This document shows, in pieces, positions 8,756 to 16,589 of a DNA stretch of 64,000 nt (position 1 is the stretch's first letter; each line of letters begins with the position of its first letter). The stretch comes from Rhizobium viscosum. Lineage in GTDB: Bacteria; Pseudomonadota; Alphaproteobacteria; Rhizobiales; Rhizobiaceae. Where the stretch lies: positions 806,001-870,000 of the forward strand of contig NZ_JADBEC010000002.1 of the NCBI RefSeq assembly GCF_014873945.1, read 5' to 3'. The notes beneath the pieces were generated by a model. The model was not told the origin of the DNA and searched no databases. It was given only the letters and a program-made list of their open reading frames with translations. A program made the translations under genes and the position numbers.

Positions 8756-10036
8756 TTATGCCAATGCTTCGAGCTTGCCGCCGAGCGGCACGTTCGGTGC
8801 AAGGCCGTTTTCCACGACGACGAGATCGTAACCGCCGCCAGACTTCAGCCGCCATTGACCGCCGACCAGCGGCGTCTTGGCGACGTTTTTCTGAGCGAAA
8901 GGCGGAAGCTTCTCATTGCCCCAGGCAATCGGTCCGACGAGCGTGTCGAGCTTGGTTTCCCCGATCGCCTTCGCGACCGCATCACCGTCGCTGACATCGC
9001 CGGCGCGCTTCATGACGTCGACGGCGAGTTCGAACAGGGCATGGGCAAAGCCGATCGGCTGCGTCCAGGGGCGACTGGTGGATTTCGTGAAGGCATCGGC
9101 AACGGCAGCCGTCGTCTCACCGGTCAGCGAGGATTTGAACGGATGGCTCGGCGTCCACCAGACTTCCGTCGACAGATTGTGGCCGGCATTGCCAAGCGCC
9201 TCGACGGTCTGCGGGAAGAGAAGCGCCTTGCCGATTGAGGCGATCTTGGGCTTCAGACCCTGCTGCTTGGCCTGGTTCCAGAAGGTGGTGAGGTCGGGCG
9301 GGATCATCACGCCTGTCAGGATTTCGGTTTGCGCCTGCTTGAAGGCGTTGATCTGTGCGGAGAAATCATCCGTCAGGTTCTGGTAGCGGCCGGTATCGGT
9401 CAAACCATAACCGAGCTTTTCGAGCACGGGCGGAAAGCCGACGACCTTGTCGCCCCAGGCATTGCCATCTCCGTCGTTCGGAAACAGCCCGCCGATCTTC
9501 TTGTTGGTTTCGATCTGGCCCCACATGCCGGTGAAGACGGCGATGATATCCTCCAGGCCCCAGAAGAAATGATAGGCATAATCGAAGGGCTTCCATGAGG
9601 CAGGATCGCCCGGATTGCCCTGCTGGCCGATGAACCAGGGCTGCCAGGGCGCGACCGTGGAAATGCAGGGCATGCCCTCGCCTTCGCAGGTCGTCGAGAC
9701 GGGATTGGTCGTCTCCGGCGTCGAGGATACCAGCATCAGATTGATCTGGTCGTCGACAATCAATTCCTTGGCGACCTCGGCGGCGCGATTGGGGTTGGAC
9801 TGACTGTCCTTGACCACGACCTCATAGTTGAGGCCGAGCTTCTTGGTCGTCGCGAGAAAGGCGTCGATGACGAACTTGTCGGCTTCGCCGAAAGCGGCAA
9901 GCGGACCGGTCTGCGGGCTGACATAGCCAAGCTTGATGGCCGCCGTCTGGCCGATTGCCGGCGCGGCAAGGCCGGATGCGGCAATCGCTGCTCCGCCGGC
10001 TGCCGTCGTCTTCAGAAAATCGCGTCTCGTAAACAT
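8756..10036 (-). CDS. Branched-chain-type (HAAT) ABC transporter substrate-binding protein with Tat signal
   Basis: The preferred ATG at 10036 (MFTRRDFLKT) has GGGAGGACAA just before it; an ATG four codons upstream at 10048 also has GGAGAGG and cannot be excluded. The N-terminus is a textbook twin-arginine signal (TRRDFLK, Ala-rich h-region, cleavage near APAIGQ), so the protein should be exported folded through Tat. The mature part is a type I periplasmic binding protein of the Leu/Ile/Val family (IKLGYVSPQTGPLAAFG). It captures the substrate of the importer. HAAT binding proteins for benzoate-type aromatics are known, and the surrounding genes favour such a ligand here. Confidence 0.92.
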   Translation of the reverse strand: MFTRRDFLKTTAAGGAAIAASGLAAPAIGQTAAIKLGYVSPQTGPLAAFGEADKFVIDAFLATTKKLGLNYEVVVKDSQSNPNRAAEVAKELIVDDQINLMLVSSTPETTNPVSTTCEGEGMPCISTVAPWQPWFIGQQGNPGDPASWKPFDYAYHFFWGLEDIIAVFTGMWGQIETNKKIGGLFPNDGDGNAWGDKVVGFPPVLEKLGYGLTDTGRYQNLTDDFSAQINAFKQAQTEILTGVMIPPDLTTFWNQAKQQGLKPKIASIGKALLFPQTVEALGNAGHNLSTEVWWTPSHPFKSSLTGETTAAVADAFTKSTSRPWTQPIGFAHALFELAVDVMKRAGDVSDGDAVAKAIGETKLDTLVGPIAWGNEKLPPFAQKNVAKTPLVGGQWRLKSGGGYDLVVVENGLAPNVPLGGKLEALA

Positions 10037-10087
10037 TTGTCCTCCCATTGTCCTCTCCTCCCAAAGAGTGCGTAGTCAGGCAGACGA

Positions 10088-11149
10088 TCAATCTGCCGGT
10101 CGGCGGCCTTCCCAGGCCTCCTGCAAAAGCGCCCTGATCGAATCCCGGTCGATCGGGCGCGGGTTCCAGTAGGGATTTTCAACGGCGATCGACGCCGCCC
10201 GGTCGAGATCGGCCTCGGTCAGGCCGAATTCCTTGAGCGACAAAGGCGCGCCGATCGACTTGGCAAAATCCCAAAGGCCGGCGCCGATCGAGCCTGCGAA
10301 GAGCTTGGCGACTGGGGCGAGTTCTGCTGTTGCCGCTTTGGCGTTGAACGCGGCAGTATGCGGCAGCATCACCGCATGGGTCTCGGCGTGCGGCGTGTCG
10401 AAGGAGCCGCCGAGCGTGTGGCAGATCTTGTGATGGAGTGCCATGCCGACCGTGCCAAGCACCGTGCCGCAGAGCCAGGCGCCATAGAGTGCATCGCTGC
10501 GAGCGCCAGCGTCATTGGGCTTTTCGGCGATCTTGGGCAGGCTGCGGGAAAAGGCGCGGAGACCTTCGAGCGCCATCAGGGTCGAAATCGGATTACGATC
10601 ACGCGCATAAAGGCCCTCGACGGCATGGGCCATGGCATTAAGGCCGCTCGTCACACTCATCGAAACCGGTAGCCCATGGGTCAGAGTCGGATCGTAGATG
10701 ACGATTTCCGGCAGGATCCGTGCGTCGCGAACGGTCGTCTTGCGACCGCCTTCCGTCTGGCCAAGAATGGGCGTGACCTCCGATCCGGCATAGGTGGTCG
10801 GCACGACGATCTGCAGAAGGTCGGTTCGATAGGCAATCGCCTTGCCGAGGCCGGTCGTTGATCCTCCGCCAAGCGAGACCACACAATCCGCCTCGGTTTC
10901 GGCCACCATCCTCATCGCTGTCTCAGTCACGTCGACCGGCGTGTGCATGGTAGCGCCGGTAAAAACGCCGCAGGCAAGGGAGCCGATTTCGGTTGCCAGC
11001 GCCTCCGCATCCGCCCTTTGATGCGGCGTTGCAAGGACGAGCGCCCGCTTGCAGCCGGCTGTCACAATCCATTCGGCAACCTTGCTCCTGCTGCCATCGC
11101 CGAAGACAATCCGGGCCGGGCTGCCGGCATAGGAAAATGCGTCGATCAT
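10088..11149 (-). CDS. Maleylacetate reductase
   Basis: This 353-residue protein belongs to the iron-containing alcohol dehydrogenase superfamily in its maleylacetate reductase branch. The nucleotide-binding motif GGGSTTGLGKA is at 94-104, and metal/active-site histidines lie in ALHHKICHTLGG (239, 240, 244) and DTPHAETH (254, 258). The family reduces maleylacetate to 3-oxoadipate with NAD(P)H, joining hydroxyquinol or chlorocatechol breakdown to the 3-oxoadipate pathway. The ATG overlaps the stop of the upstream dioxygenase by 4 bp (ATGA). Finding this enzyme next to two intradiol dioxygenases is the main reason to assign the operon to hydroxyquinol rather than catechol. Confidence 0.92.
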   Translation of the reverse strand: MIDAFSYAGSPARIVFGDGSRSKVAEWIVTAGCKRALVLATPHQRADAEALATEIGSLACGVFTGATMHTPVDVTETAMRMVAETEADCVVSLGGGSTTGLGKAIAYRTDLLQIVVPTTYAGSEVTPILGQTEGGRKTTVRDARILPEIVIYDPTLTHGLPVSMSVTSGLNAMAHAVEGLYARDRNPISTLMALEGLRAFSRSLPKIAEKPNDAGARSDALYGAWLCGTVLGTVGMALHHKICHTLGGSFDTPHAETHAVMLPHTAAFNAKAATAELAPVAKLFAGSIGAGLWDFAKSIGAPLSLKEFGLTEADLDRAASIAVENPYWNPRPIDRDSIRALLQEAWEGRRPAD

Positions 11150-12021
11150 GCCGCCCTCCCCGGCTTTGCCCGGACCATAACGAAGGTAAGCTTCACTGCC
11201 TTTGTACTACGTCCGTCGACCTCGACGGGATCGAACGACGTGATGAGTTCGGGCCGTACGCCAAACAGCGCGTCTTCGTGCAAGTGTGGGTCGCTCGCAT
11301 CGTAAATATGCGTCGTAATCGTCTCGAAGCCCTTTGCACGCACAACGAAATGCAGATGCGCCGGCCGGTGTAGCGGGTAACCGGCCGCAGACAGCAGCCG
11401 ACCGACAGGACCGTCTGCCGGCACGCCGTAGCCGGACGGAACAACAGAGCGATAGGAAATGCACCCCTGCACATCGGTTCTGAACAGACCGCGCAGATTA
11501 TGTTCGGGCTGGAGATCCGGTTGCTGGTTCTCGTAGAAGCCCTCTGCATTGGCCTGCCAGGTCACCACCTCAGCATCTGCGACCGGCAGGCCGTCGAGAT
11601 CCTGGACGCAAACCGACACCAACAAGGGTTCGCCGATGCCATCGAGCGAGATCGACGAAGCCGAGGCACGTTCCGGCGCATCGGCGCGGAAGAAGGGGCC
11701 GCGGATGGTATTGGGTGTTGCGCCCTTCGGCCGGCGCGAATTGATGTCCTCGACAAGCGCCGAAGCGCCGATCAGATCGGACAGAAGGACCCATTCCTGT
11801 CGACGCTCGTCCGAGGCATGACCGACCTCCGTCAGGAAAACAATGAACTTTCGCCACTCGTCCTGGGTCGGCCGAAATTGTTTGATGAGATCGTGAGCAT
11901 GGGTAACGGCGGCTGCGAGCAGTTCGACGAGCCTGGTGTCCCTGCCGGCGGAAAAGCGCTCAGCGAAGGCTTCAGACGATGTCGCCTCGCTGAATGTGAG
12001 CGGTTGAGAACGCCCCGCCAT
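11146..12021 (-). CDS. Intradiol ring-cleavage dioxygenase (hydroxyquinol 1,2-dioxygenase family), copy 2
   Basis: First gene of the aromatic operon, with GGGGAGG before the ATG. The 291-residue protein has the helical dioxygenase N domain and the catalytic domain with Fe(III) ligands Tyr163 (NAEGFYEN), Tyr198 (PSGYGVPADGP), His222 and His224 (RPAHLHFV). It is clearly paralogous to the dioxygenase at 2649-3533 (shared LLSDLIGASALVEDIN-like and GPFFRADAPE-like blocks) but has a different second-tyrosine loop (SGYGVPADGP versus RYYPIPDDGP). That loop difference could reflect different substrates. Which copy acts on hydroxyquinol cannot be told from sequence. Confidence 0.9.
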   Translation of the reverse strand: MAGRSQPLTFSEATSSEAFAERFSAGRDTRLVELLAAAVTHAHDLIKQFRPTQDEWRKFIVFLTEVGHASDERRQEWVLLSDLIGASALVEDINSRRPKGATPNTIRGPFFRADAPERASASSISLDGIGEPLLVSVCVQDLDGLPVADAEVVTWQANAEGFYENQQPDLQPEHNLRGLFRTDVQGCISYRSVVPSGYGVPADGPVGRLLSAAGYPLHRPAHLHFVVRAKGFETITTHIYDASDPHLHEDALFGVRPELITSFDPVEVDGRSTKAVKLTFVMVRAKPGRAA

Positions 12022-12119
12022 GCCAATCCTCCCCGATCTTCTATGCGAAGTATGGGCAGAATAGCAGGATAGGGCGCACCGATTGATGATTTTGTTGAGA
12101 GATAATATAACGGATCGTT
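12022..12119. promoter_or_regulatory. Divergent promoter of aromatic operon and LysR gene
   Basis: This 98 bp gap separates the operon start (minus) from the LysR start (plus). It contains an AT-rich stretch around 12088-12110 and a short perfect inverted repeat, AACG-GAT-CGTT (12109-12119), abutting the LysR ATG. LysR regulators usually bind such shared regions and need an aromatic intermediate as co-inducer. The exact box is a guess. Confidence 0.5.
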
Positions 12120-13070
12120 ATGAAGATCGATGAGCGTCACCTGATCCAGCTCGCGGCCGTCGTCAAGACCGGCGGCGTCACGGAAGGCGCGGCTTTGCTT
12201 GGGCTTGCGCAACCTGCCGTCTCGCGCACCTTGTCCATGCTGGAAAGGCGCCTGGGCGAGCCGCTTTTCGTCAGAGGGCGTCGGCCCTTGCAGCCAACCG
12301 CCTTTGGCCTGGCGCTCGCGGAACATGGTTTCGTCATGCTGGCGGCCTCCCGCAAGGCCTCCGATCTCGTCGAGAGTTTCAGGGTCGGCAAGAGCGGCGT
12401 CGTGCGCGTCGGCGGCACGCCCTTTTTCATGGATGGGCTGATCGCTGGGATCTGTGCGGAGTTTCAGACGAGCCATCCCGACGTGCGCATCGACCAGAGC
12501 TACGGCTACTTCCCGGATCTCAGGGCAGCGCTGAAAGCCGACCAGATCGATCTCGCTATCTGCCCGATCGATATTCTCGATGAAGGCTCAGGGCTCGAGT
12601 TTCAGCAGATTCTTCCCGGTCGCAACGTCGTCGCCTGCCGGGTCACGCATCCCCTGCTCTTAAAGCGGCGGCCACAGCCGAGCCATCTTCTTGACTATCC
12701 CTGGGTCGCACCGCCACCGGGGAGCCCCTTGCTCGCGGATTTGCGCGCGCTGCTTCTTTCATTCGGGGCAACCGAGCTCAAGATCCGGTATTCGGGCGGT
12801 TCGCTGATGGCGGTGATCAATTATCTGAAGACCGCCGATGCGCTGACGATCATGCCCCATAGTGTCGTCTTTGCACAACGCAAGGACAAATCGATCACGG
12901 CATTGCCAATCACCATTCCGCATCCCGAGCGGGCACTGGCGATCCTCAGCCGTGTTGATGCACCCCGTTTGCCCGCCGTAGATCAGTTTGCCACATTTGT
13001 CCGCTCTGGTTTCGAAAGCTTGCGTCACCTCATCAAACGCCACGAAGAGGCGGTCGTTTGGGGTCTTTAA
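12120..13070 (+). CDS. LysR-family transcriptional regulator of the aromatic operon
   Basis: This 316-residue protein has an N-terminal winged helix-turn-helix (about residues 5-65: VVKTGGVTEGAALLGLAQPAVSRTLSMLERRLGEPLF) and a C-terminal periplasmic-binding-like effector domain (about 90-300). It is divergent from the hydroxyquinol-type operon, the usual place for its activator. The Shine-Dalgarno is weak. The effector is likely a pathway intermediate, by analogy with CatR/ClcR-type regulators; this is inferred from position only. Confidence 0.9.
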   Translation: MKIDERHLIQLAAVVKTGGVTEGAALLGLAQPAVSRTLSMLERRLGEPLFVRGRRPLQPTAFGLALAEHGFVMLAASRKASDLVESFRVGKSGVVRVGGTPFFMDGLIAGICAEFQTSHPDVRIDQSYGYFPDLRAALKADQIDLAICPIDILDEGSGLEFQQILPGRNVVACRVTHPLLLKRRPQPSHLLDYPWVAPPPGSPLLADLRALLLSFGATELKIRYSGGSLMAVINYLKTADALTIMPHSVVFAQRKDKSITALPITIPHPERALAILSRVDAPRLPAVDQFATFVRSGFESLRHLIKRHEEAVVWGL

Positions 13071-13274
13071 TATGCCAATCGCTTCGACGGTGAGGATTTG
13101 TTGTCGGCGCTTTCGGGATGAGACATGGTATGGACGATGCGGTTTCCCCTTGCGCAGGGCGAGGCACTCGCGCGAGCTGTGACAGACACGAAAATCGTGA
13201 AGATCGAAGGCGGCGGCCATGAGATTCATCCCGAGGGCCGGGAAAGATCATTTCTGCTATCGATGAACATGACG
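13071..13274 (+). pseudogene. Remnant of an alpha/beta hydrolase C-terminus
   Basis: In the frame that follows the LysR stop, a short piece (NRFDGEDLLSALSG) ends at a TGA. After it comes FPLAQGEALARAV and then VKIEGGGHEIHPEG, which is the typical C-terminal end of an alpha/beta hydrolase, with the catalytic histidine in the GGGHE motif. No nucleophile elbow or start is present, so this is a decayed 3' fragment about 200 bp long. It lies between the LysR gene and a methyltransferase gene, which suggests deletion of a gene that once stood here. Confidence 0.5.
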
Positions 13275-13315
13275 CTCTCGTCAAGTGACCGAGACAAAAC
13301 CAAGCGAGGACGGAC

Positions 13316-14086
13316 ATGTTGGATCGTGCTGACTTTTATGACGCAGAACTGAAGCGGCACAACGCGCATTTGCGTGCCGCCGCCAACGTTGGAGCACGTG
13401 ACCGCGTGCTCGATATCGGTTGTGGGGCAGGACAAACGACGCGTGAGGCCGCACGTGTCGCGGTGGAAGGCGAGGCGATCGGTGTGGACACCTCCTCAGA
13501 GATGCTTGAGGTTGCGCGACGACGTTCCAGCGAAGCGGGATTGCGAAACATTGCCTTTGAGCAGGGTGACGCCCAGCACCACGTATTTCCGGCTGCGAGC
13601 TTCGACCTCTGCATCAGCCGGTTTGGCGTCATGTTCTTTGCTGATCCGGCGGCGGCATTTGCCAATGTCGCCCGTGCGATGCGTCCGGGCGCACGCCTTG
13701 CATGGATGGTCTGGCAGAGCCAGGAGCGGAACGGTTGGTCTGGCGCCATCAGGCAAGCCTTGGCTCCGGGAATTGCGGCTTCCGCACAGGCTTCCGCGCC
13801 GTTTTCGCTTGGCGATCCCACGATCGCTGCAGAACTTCTCAACACGGCAGGCTTTGTTTCGATCGATTTTGCCGATGTGCGAGAACCGGTTTTTTACGGA
13901 GCGGACGTCGATACGGCCTTTGACGCACTCGTCGAGCTCTATCTTGTGAAAGACACGCTGGCGCGAAGCGGTGAAGCGCCTGACAAGGCACTGCAGCGAC
14001 TGCACGATTTACTTGAGGCATCTATGACCCCGGAAGGCGTACTCTTTGAGTCGCGCGCATGGATCATTACAGCTCGCAGAGGGTAG
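13316..14086 (+). CDS. Class I SAM-dependent methyltransferase
   Basis: The ATG at 13316 follows GAGGACGG. The 256-residue protein has the SAM-binding motif I VLDIGCGAGQTT (about 31-42), the acidic ribose-binding end of motif II (AIGVDTSSEMLEVA) and a motif IV region FDLCISRFGVMFFADP. This is the Methyltransf_11/25 small-molecule type. The substrate is unknown. It is a single gene on the plus strand with a hydrolase remnant upstream and a convergent SnoaL-like gene downstream, so context gives little help. Confidence 0.85.
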   Translation: MLDRADFYDAELKRHNAHLRAAANVGARDRVLDIGCGAGQTTREAARVAVEGEAIGVDTSSEMLEVARRRSSEAGLRNIAFEQGDAQHHVFPAASFDLCISRFGVMFFADPAAAFANVARAMRPGARLAWMVWQSQERNGWSGAIRQALAPGIAASAQASAPFSLGDPTIAAELLNTAGFVSIDFADVREPVFYGADVDTAFDALVELYLVKDTLARSGEAPDKALQRLHDLLEASMTPEGVLFESRAWIITARRG

Positions 14087-14167
14087 CGACCGACCGTCTG
14101 CATCTCATCCGGCCGCCTTCGTGCCGATTGGATGAAACTGGTGGAGAGGCGCCCTGAAGCCGGTATT

Positions 14168-14611
14168 TTAGGGTTTCAGATCGAGCAGCGCGAGGTTGCT
14201 TCCATCCATGGCGAAGGGCACGGAGGCGTGCTGGTGCGCCACCATCCAGCGGCCATCGTGCTTCACGAGGCCAAGGGTTTGGCGGTACCAAAGATCGACT
14301 TCGGTGCCGTCGGTCTTTGTTCCCGTCATGTGCAACAAGCCACTCCAGAAAGCCACGTCTCCGCCAACCGTCAGCTTAGCATCGTGCACGTCGCTGCCGA
14401 TCAAACCTTCCCAAGTGTCGAACCAGGCCTGCAGGCCCGCCTCGTCCTTGCCGTGATAAACGAGTGGTGGCGCCAGCGAGAACTCAACAGAATCGTCGGT
14501 TTCGTAGAACAATGAGCCTTTGGCGTCTTTTTCGCCGAGCGCGGTGGCGCGCATCATCAGCATGGCGATAATCGCCTCTTCTTCGATATGGGCATTGGTT
14601 TCCTTGCTCAT
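14168..14611 (-). CDS. SnoaL/NTF2-like domain protein (DUF4440 type)
   Basis: The ATG at 14611 (MSKETNAHIEEE) has GGAGAA upstream; an ATG at 14671 has none. The 147-residue protein reads as one NTF2-like cone fold: long N-terminal helix (IIAMLMMRATALGEKD), then beta strands with LWYRQTLGLVKHDGRWMVAHQHASVPF, the usual end of SnoaL-like proteins where a conserved Trp and a histidine line the pocket. Such proteins are small enzymes or binding proteins of many functions. It lies 84 bp upstream of the sugar permease gene on the same strand, but a functional link is not evident. Confidence 0.75.
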   Translation of the reverse strand: MSKETNAHIEEEAIIAMLMMRATALGEKDAKGSLFYETDDSVEFSLAPPLVYHGKDEAGLQAWFDTWEGLIGSDVHDAKLTVGGDVAFWSGLLHMTGTKTDGTEVDLWYRQTLGLVKHDGRWMVAHQHASVPFAMDGSNLALLDLKP

Positions 14612-14695
14612 TGGCCGTTCTCCTGTCCTGTCGTCAGGCAGAGGACGAATGGAGGAACAACAATCCGACATTGACGAAGCGAGATTCTCGCCTAC

Positions 14696-15541
14696 TCAGC
14701 TTTTCACCGACCCGGCTGCCATGCCCGCCAGGAAGTAGCGTTGAGCAATCAGATACAGGACCAAAAGCGGGAGCGATCCCAGCACGCTCATCGCCATCAT
14801 CTCGTTCCATTCGAACGCATGCTGGCCCATTAACAACTCGATACCGATGGGAACGGTCCGCATATCCATCGACTTCGTCAAAGTCAGGGCGAAGAGGAAT
14901 TCGTTCCATGCCAGCAGAAATGTATAGACCGCCGTCGCGACGATGCCAGGCACAGACAGCGGGATGATCACACGCCATAGCGCCGTCCAGCTTGAGCCGC
15001 CATCGACAAGCACTGCCTCATCGAGCTCCTTTGGCAGGGTATTGAGATAGCCGGTCATGAGAAGGATCGCATAAGGCAGGGTGAAGACCATGTAGGTCAA
15101 AATCAGCGCAAAATAGGTGTTGAAGATACCGAAGGCGACGACCATGCCGAAATAGGGGATCAAAAGCGTGATCGGCGGCACGGTCTGCGTGCTGATGATG
15201 AACACGTTCAGCGTTTTCTTGAGCCGGAATGAATACCTGCTGAAGGCATAGGCCGTCAGGATGGCGATCAGCACCGTCAGAACCGTTACCACTCCCGCGA
15301 CGAGATAGCTGTTGAGAAAGAAGCGAACCTTCGTTGGGTCGCTGAAGATCGCAAGATAGGCGACGCTGGTGAAACGGTCGGGCAGCAGACGCGGCGGGAG
15401 CGCAAAGATCTCGGTGTTCGACTTCAAGGACGTGAAGAACATCCACAGGATCGGAAAGCCCGCGAAGACCAGCCCGACCGCCAGCCCGAGATATGTCAGG
15501 AGGGTCGGTACGATGGTGCGACTGAGAGAGCGTTTTGCCAT
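14696..15541 (-). CDS. CUT1 sugar ABC transporter permease, MalG-type
   Basis: This 281-residue permease has six transmembrane segments and the EAA loop that docks the ATPase (LPKELDEAVLVDGGSSWTAL, about 190-209). It ends in the MalG-like QRYFLAGMAAGSVKS. It pairs with the MalF-type permease 6 bp upstream. The importer belongs to the carbohydrate uptake 1 class; neighbouring kinase and aldolase genes suggest a monosaccharide or sugar alcohol as cargo. Confidence 0.92.
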   Translation of the reverse strand: MAKRSLSRTIVPTLLTYLGLAVGLVFAGFPILWMFFTSLKSNTEIFALPPRLLPDRFTSVAYLAIFSDPTKVRFFLNSYLVAGVVTVLTVLIAILTAYAFSRYSFRLKKTLNVFIISTQTVPPITLLIPYFGMVVAFGIFNTYFALILTYMVFTLPYAILLMTGYLNTLPKELDEAVLVDGGSSWTALWRVIIPLSVPGIVATAVYTFLLAWNEFLFALTLTKSMDMRTVPIGIELLMGQHAFEWNEMMAMSVLGSLPLLVLYLIAQRYFLAGMAAGSVKS

Positions 15542-15547
15542 TGCCGG

Positions 15548-16486
15548 TCACCTGGCCTTCTGATGTTTGATGTAGAAATATGTGGCGCCCATCGAGATGA
15601 TCAGAATGAAGATCGCGCTCGCCGACGCGCGCGAAAATTCGTAGCTCGAAAAAGCAAGTTTGTAGGTGTAGGTGCTGAGCACCTCGGTCGCGTAGATCGG
15701 ACCGCCTCCCGTCGTCATCCATACGAGGGGAAAGACCTGCATCGTCCAGATGAAATCAAGCAAGGCGATGCTGATGATGATCGGCATCAGTTGCGGGATC
15801 GTGATGTAGCGGAATTTCTGGAACTCGTTGGCGCCGTCAATACCGGCGGCCTCGTAGAGATCCTTGGGAATGCCCTGAAGACCAGCGAGAAGGCTGACCA
15901 TATAGAGCGGGTATCCCGCCCAGATATTCGCAAAGGTCAGCGCATGCAGCGCGGTTGTCGTCGAAGAAAACCACTCGACTTTGAAGTCAATGATATGGAG
16001 CGTCATCAGGATGCTGTTGACGACGCCATTGGGATCGAGAAGCAGCCGCCAAATGATCGCGATGATCACCGCCGTGAAGAGCCACGGCAAAATGTAGAGA
16101 ACCCGCAGGATGCTTCTGATCAACGGATCGACACGCTGGCTGTTGAGCAAAAGGGCGAAGGCCAGACCGATCAGAAGATGGAAGATGACGCTCATCACCG
16201 TGAAGTAGAGTGTCTGGACGACCGACTGCCAGAAAATCGGATCATTGAAGATCGTCACATAATTCTGCAAGCCGACGAAGGACGCGTCCTTCTTCGTGAT
16301 TGCACCATCCATCAGCGAATAGCGCAGGACGGTGAGCATGGGAAACAGCATCAGCAGGCAAAACAAAAACGTGGCCGGGGCAACGTAGAAGTACGGAACC
16401 AGCCTCTTTCTTGTTTTGTAAGACAGTATGCCACGCTTGCGCATTCTTGCTTGCGTTCGGATCATCGTTTCTGTGGCGAGGCTCAT
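15548..16486 (-). CDS. CUT1 sugar ABC transporter permease, MalF-type
   Basis: The 312-residue permease opens with a cytoplasmic Arg/Lys-rich N-terminus, then a membrane segment (PYFYVAPATFLFCLLMLFPM) and further segments typical of MalF/UgpA proteins. Its EAA loop is IPKDLYEAAGIDGANEFQKF. The ribosome binding site is weak. A 103 bp gap with an 11 bp hairpin separates it from the binding-protein gene upstream. It forms the channel with the MalG-type partner. Confidence 0.92.
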   Translation of the reverse strand: MSLATETMIRTQARMRKRGILSYKTRKRLVPYFYVAPATFLFCLLMLFPMLTVLRYSLMDGAITKKDASFVGLQNYVTIFNDPIFWQSVVQTLYFTVMSVIFHLLIGLAFALLLNSQRVDPLIRSILRVLYILPWLFTAVIIAIIWRLLLDPNGVVNSILMTLHIIDFKVEWFSSTTTALHALTFANIWAGYPLYMVSLLAGLQGIPKDLYEAAGIDGANEFQKFRYITIPQLMPIIISIALLDFIWTMQVFPLVWMTTGGGPIYATEVLSTYTYKLAFSSYEFSRASASAIFILIISMGATYFYIKHQKAR

Positions 16487-16539
16487 GAGATGTGATTTTC
16501 CGCCTGGTCCTGAAATCTATCAATTCGTCCTGATGTAGT

Positions 16540-16568
16540 GGCAGCGCGATAAATTCCATCGCGCTGCC
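16540..16568 (-). other. Post-SBP intercistronic hairpin
   Basis: Perfect 11 bp inverted repeat, GGCAGCGCGAT and ATCGCGCTGCC, with a 7-nt loop, starting 21 bp after the binding-protein stop and before the MalF-type gene. There is no run of T on the transcribed side, so partial termination or mRNA protection is more likely than full termination. Confidence 0.7.
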
Positions 16569-16589
16569 GACGATTGGCCGGTGGGGTGC

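Noticed and set aside
7928..9238. Plus-strand open frame of 436 codons opposite LivG and the binding-protein gene
   Set aside because: Mirror of real coding sequence in a high-GC genome; no domain and no start signal.
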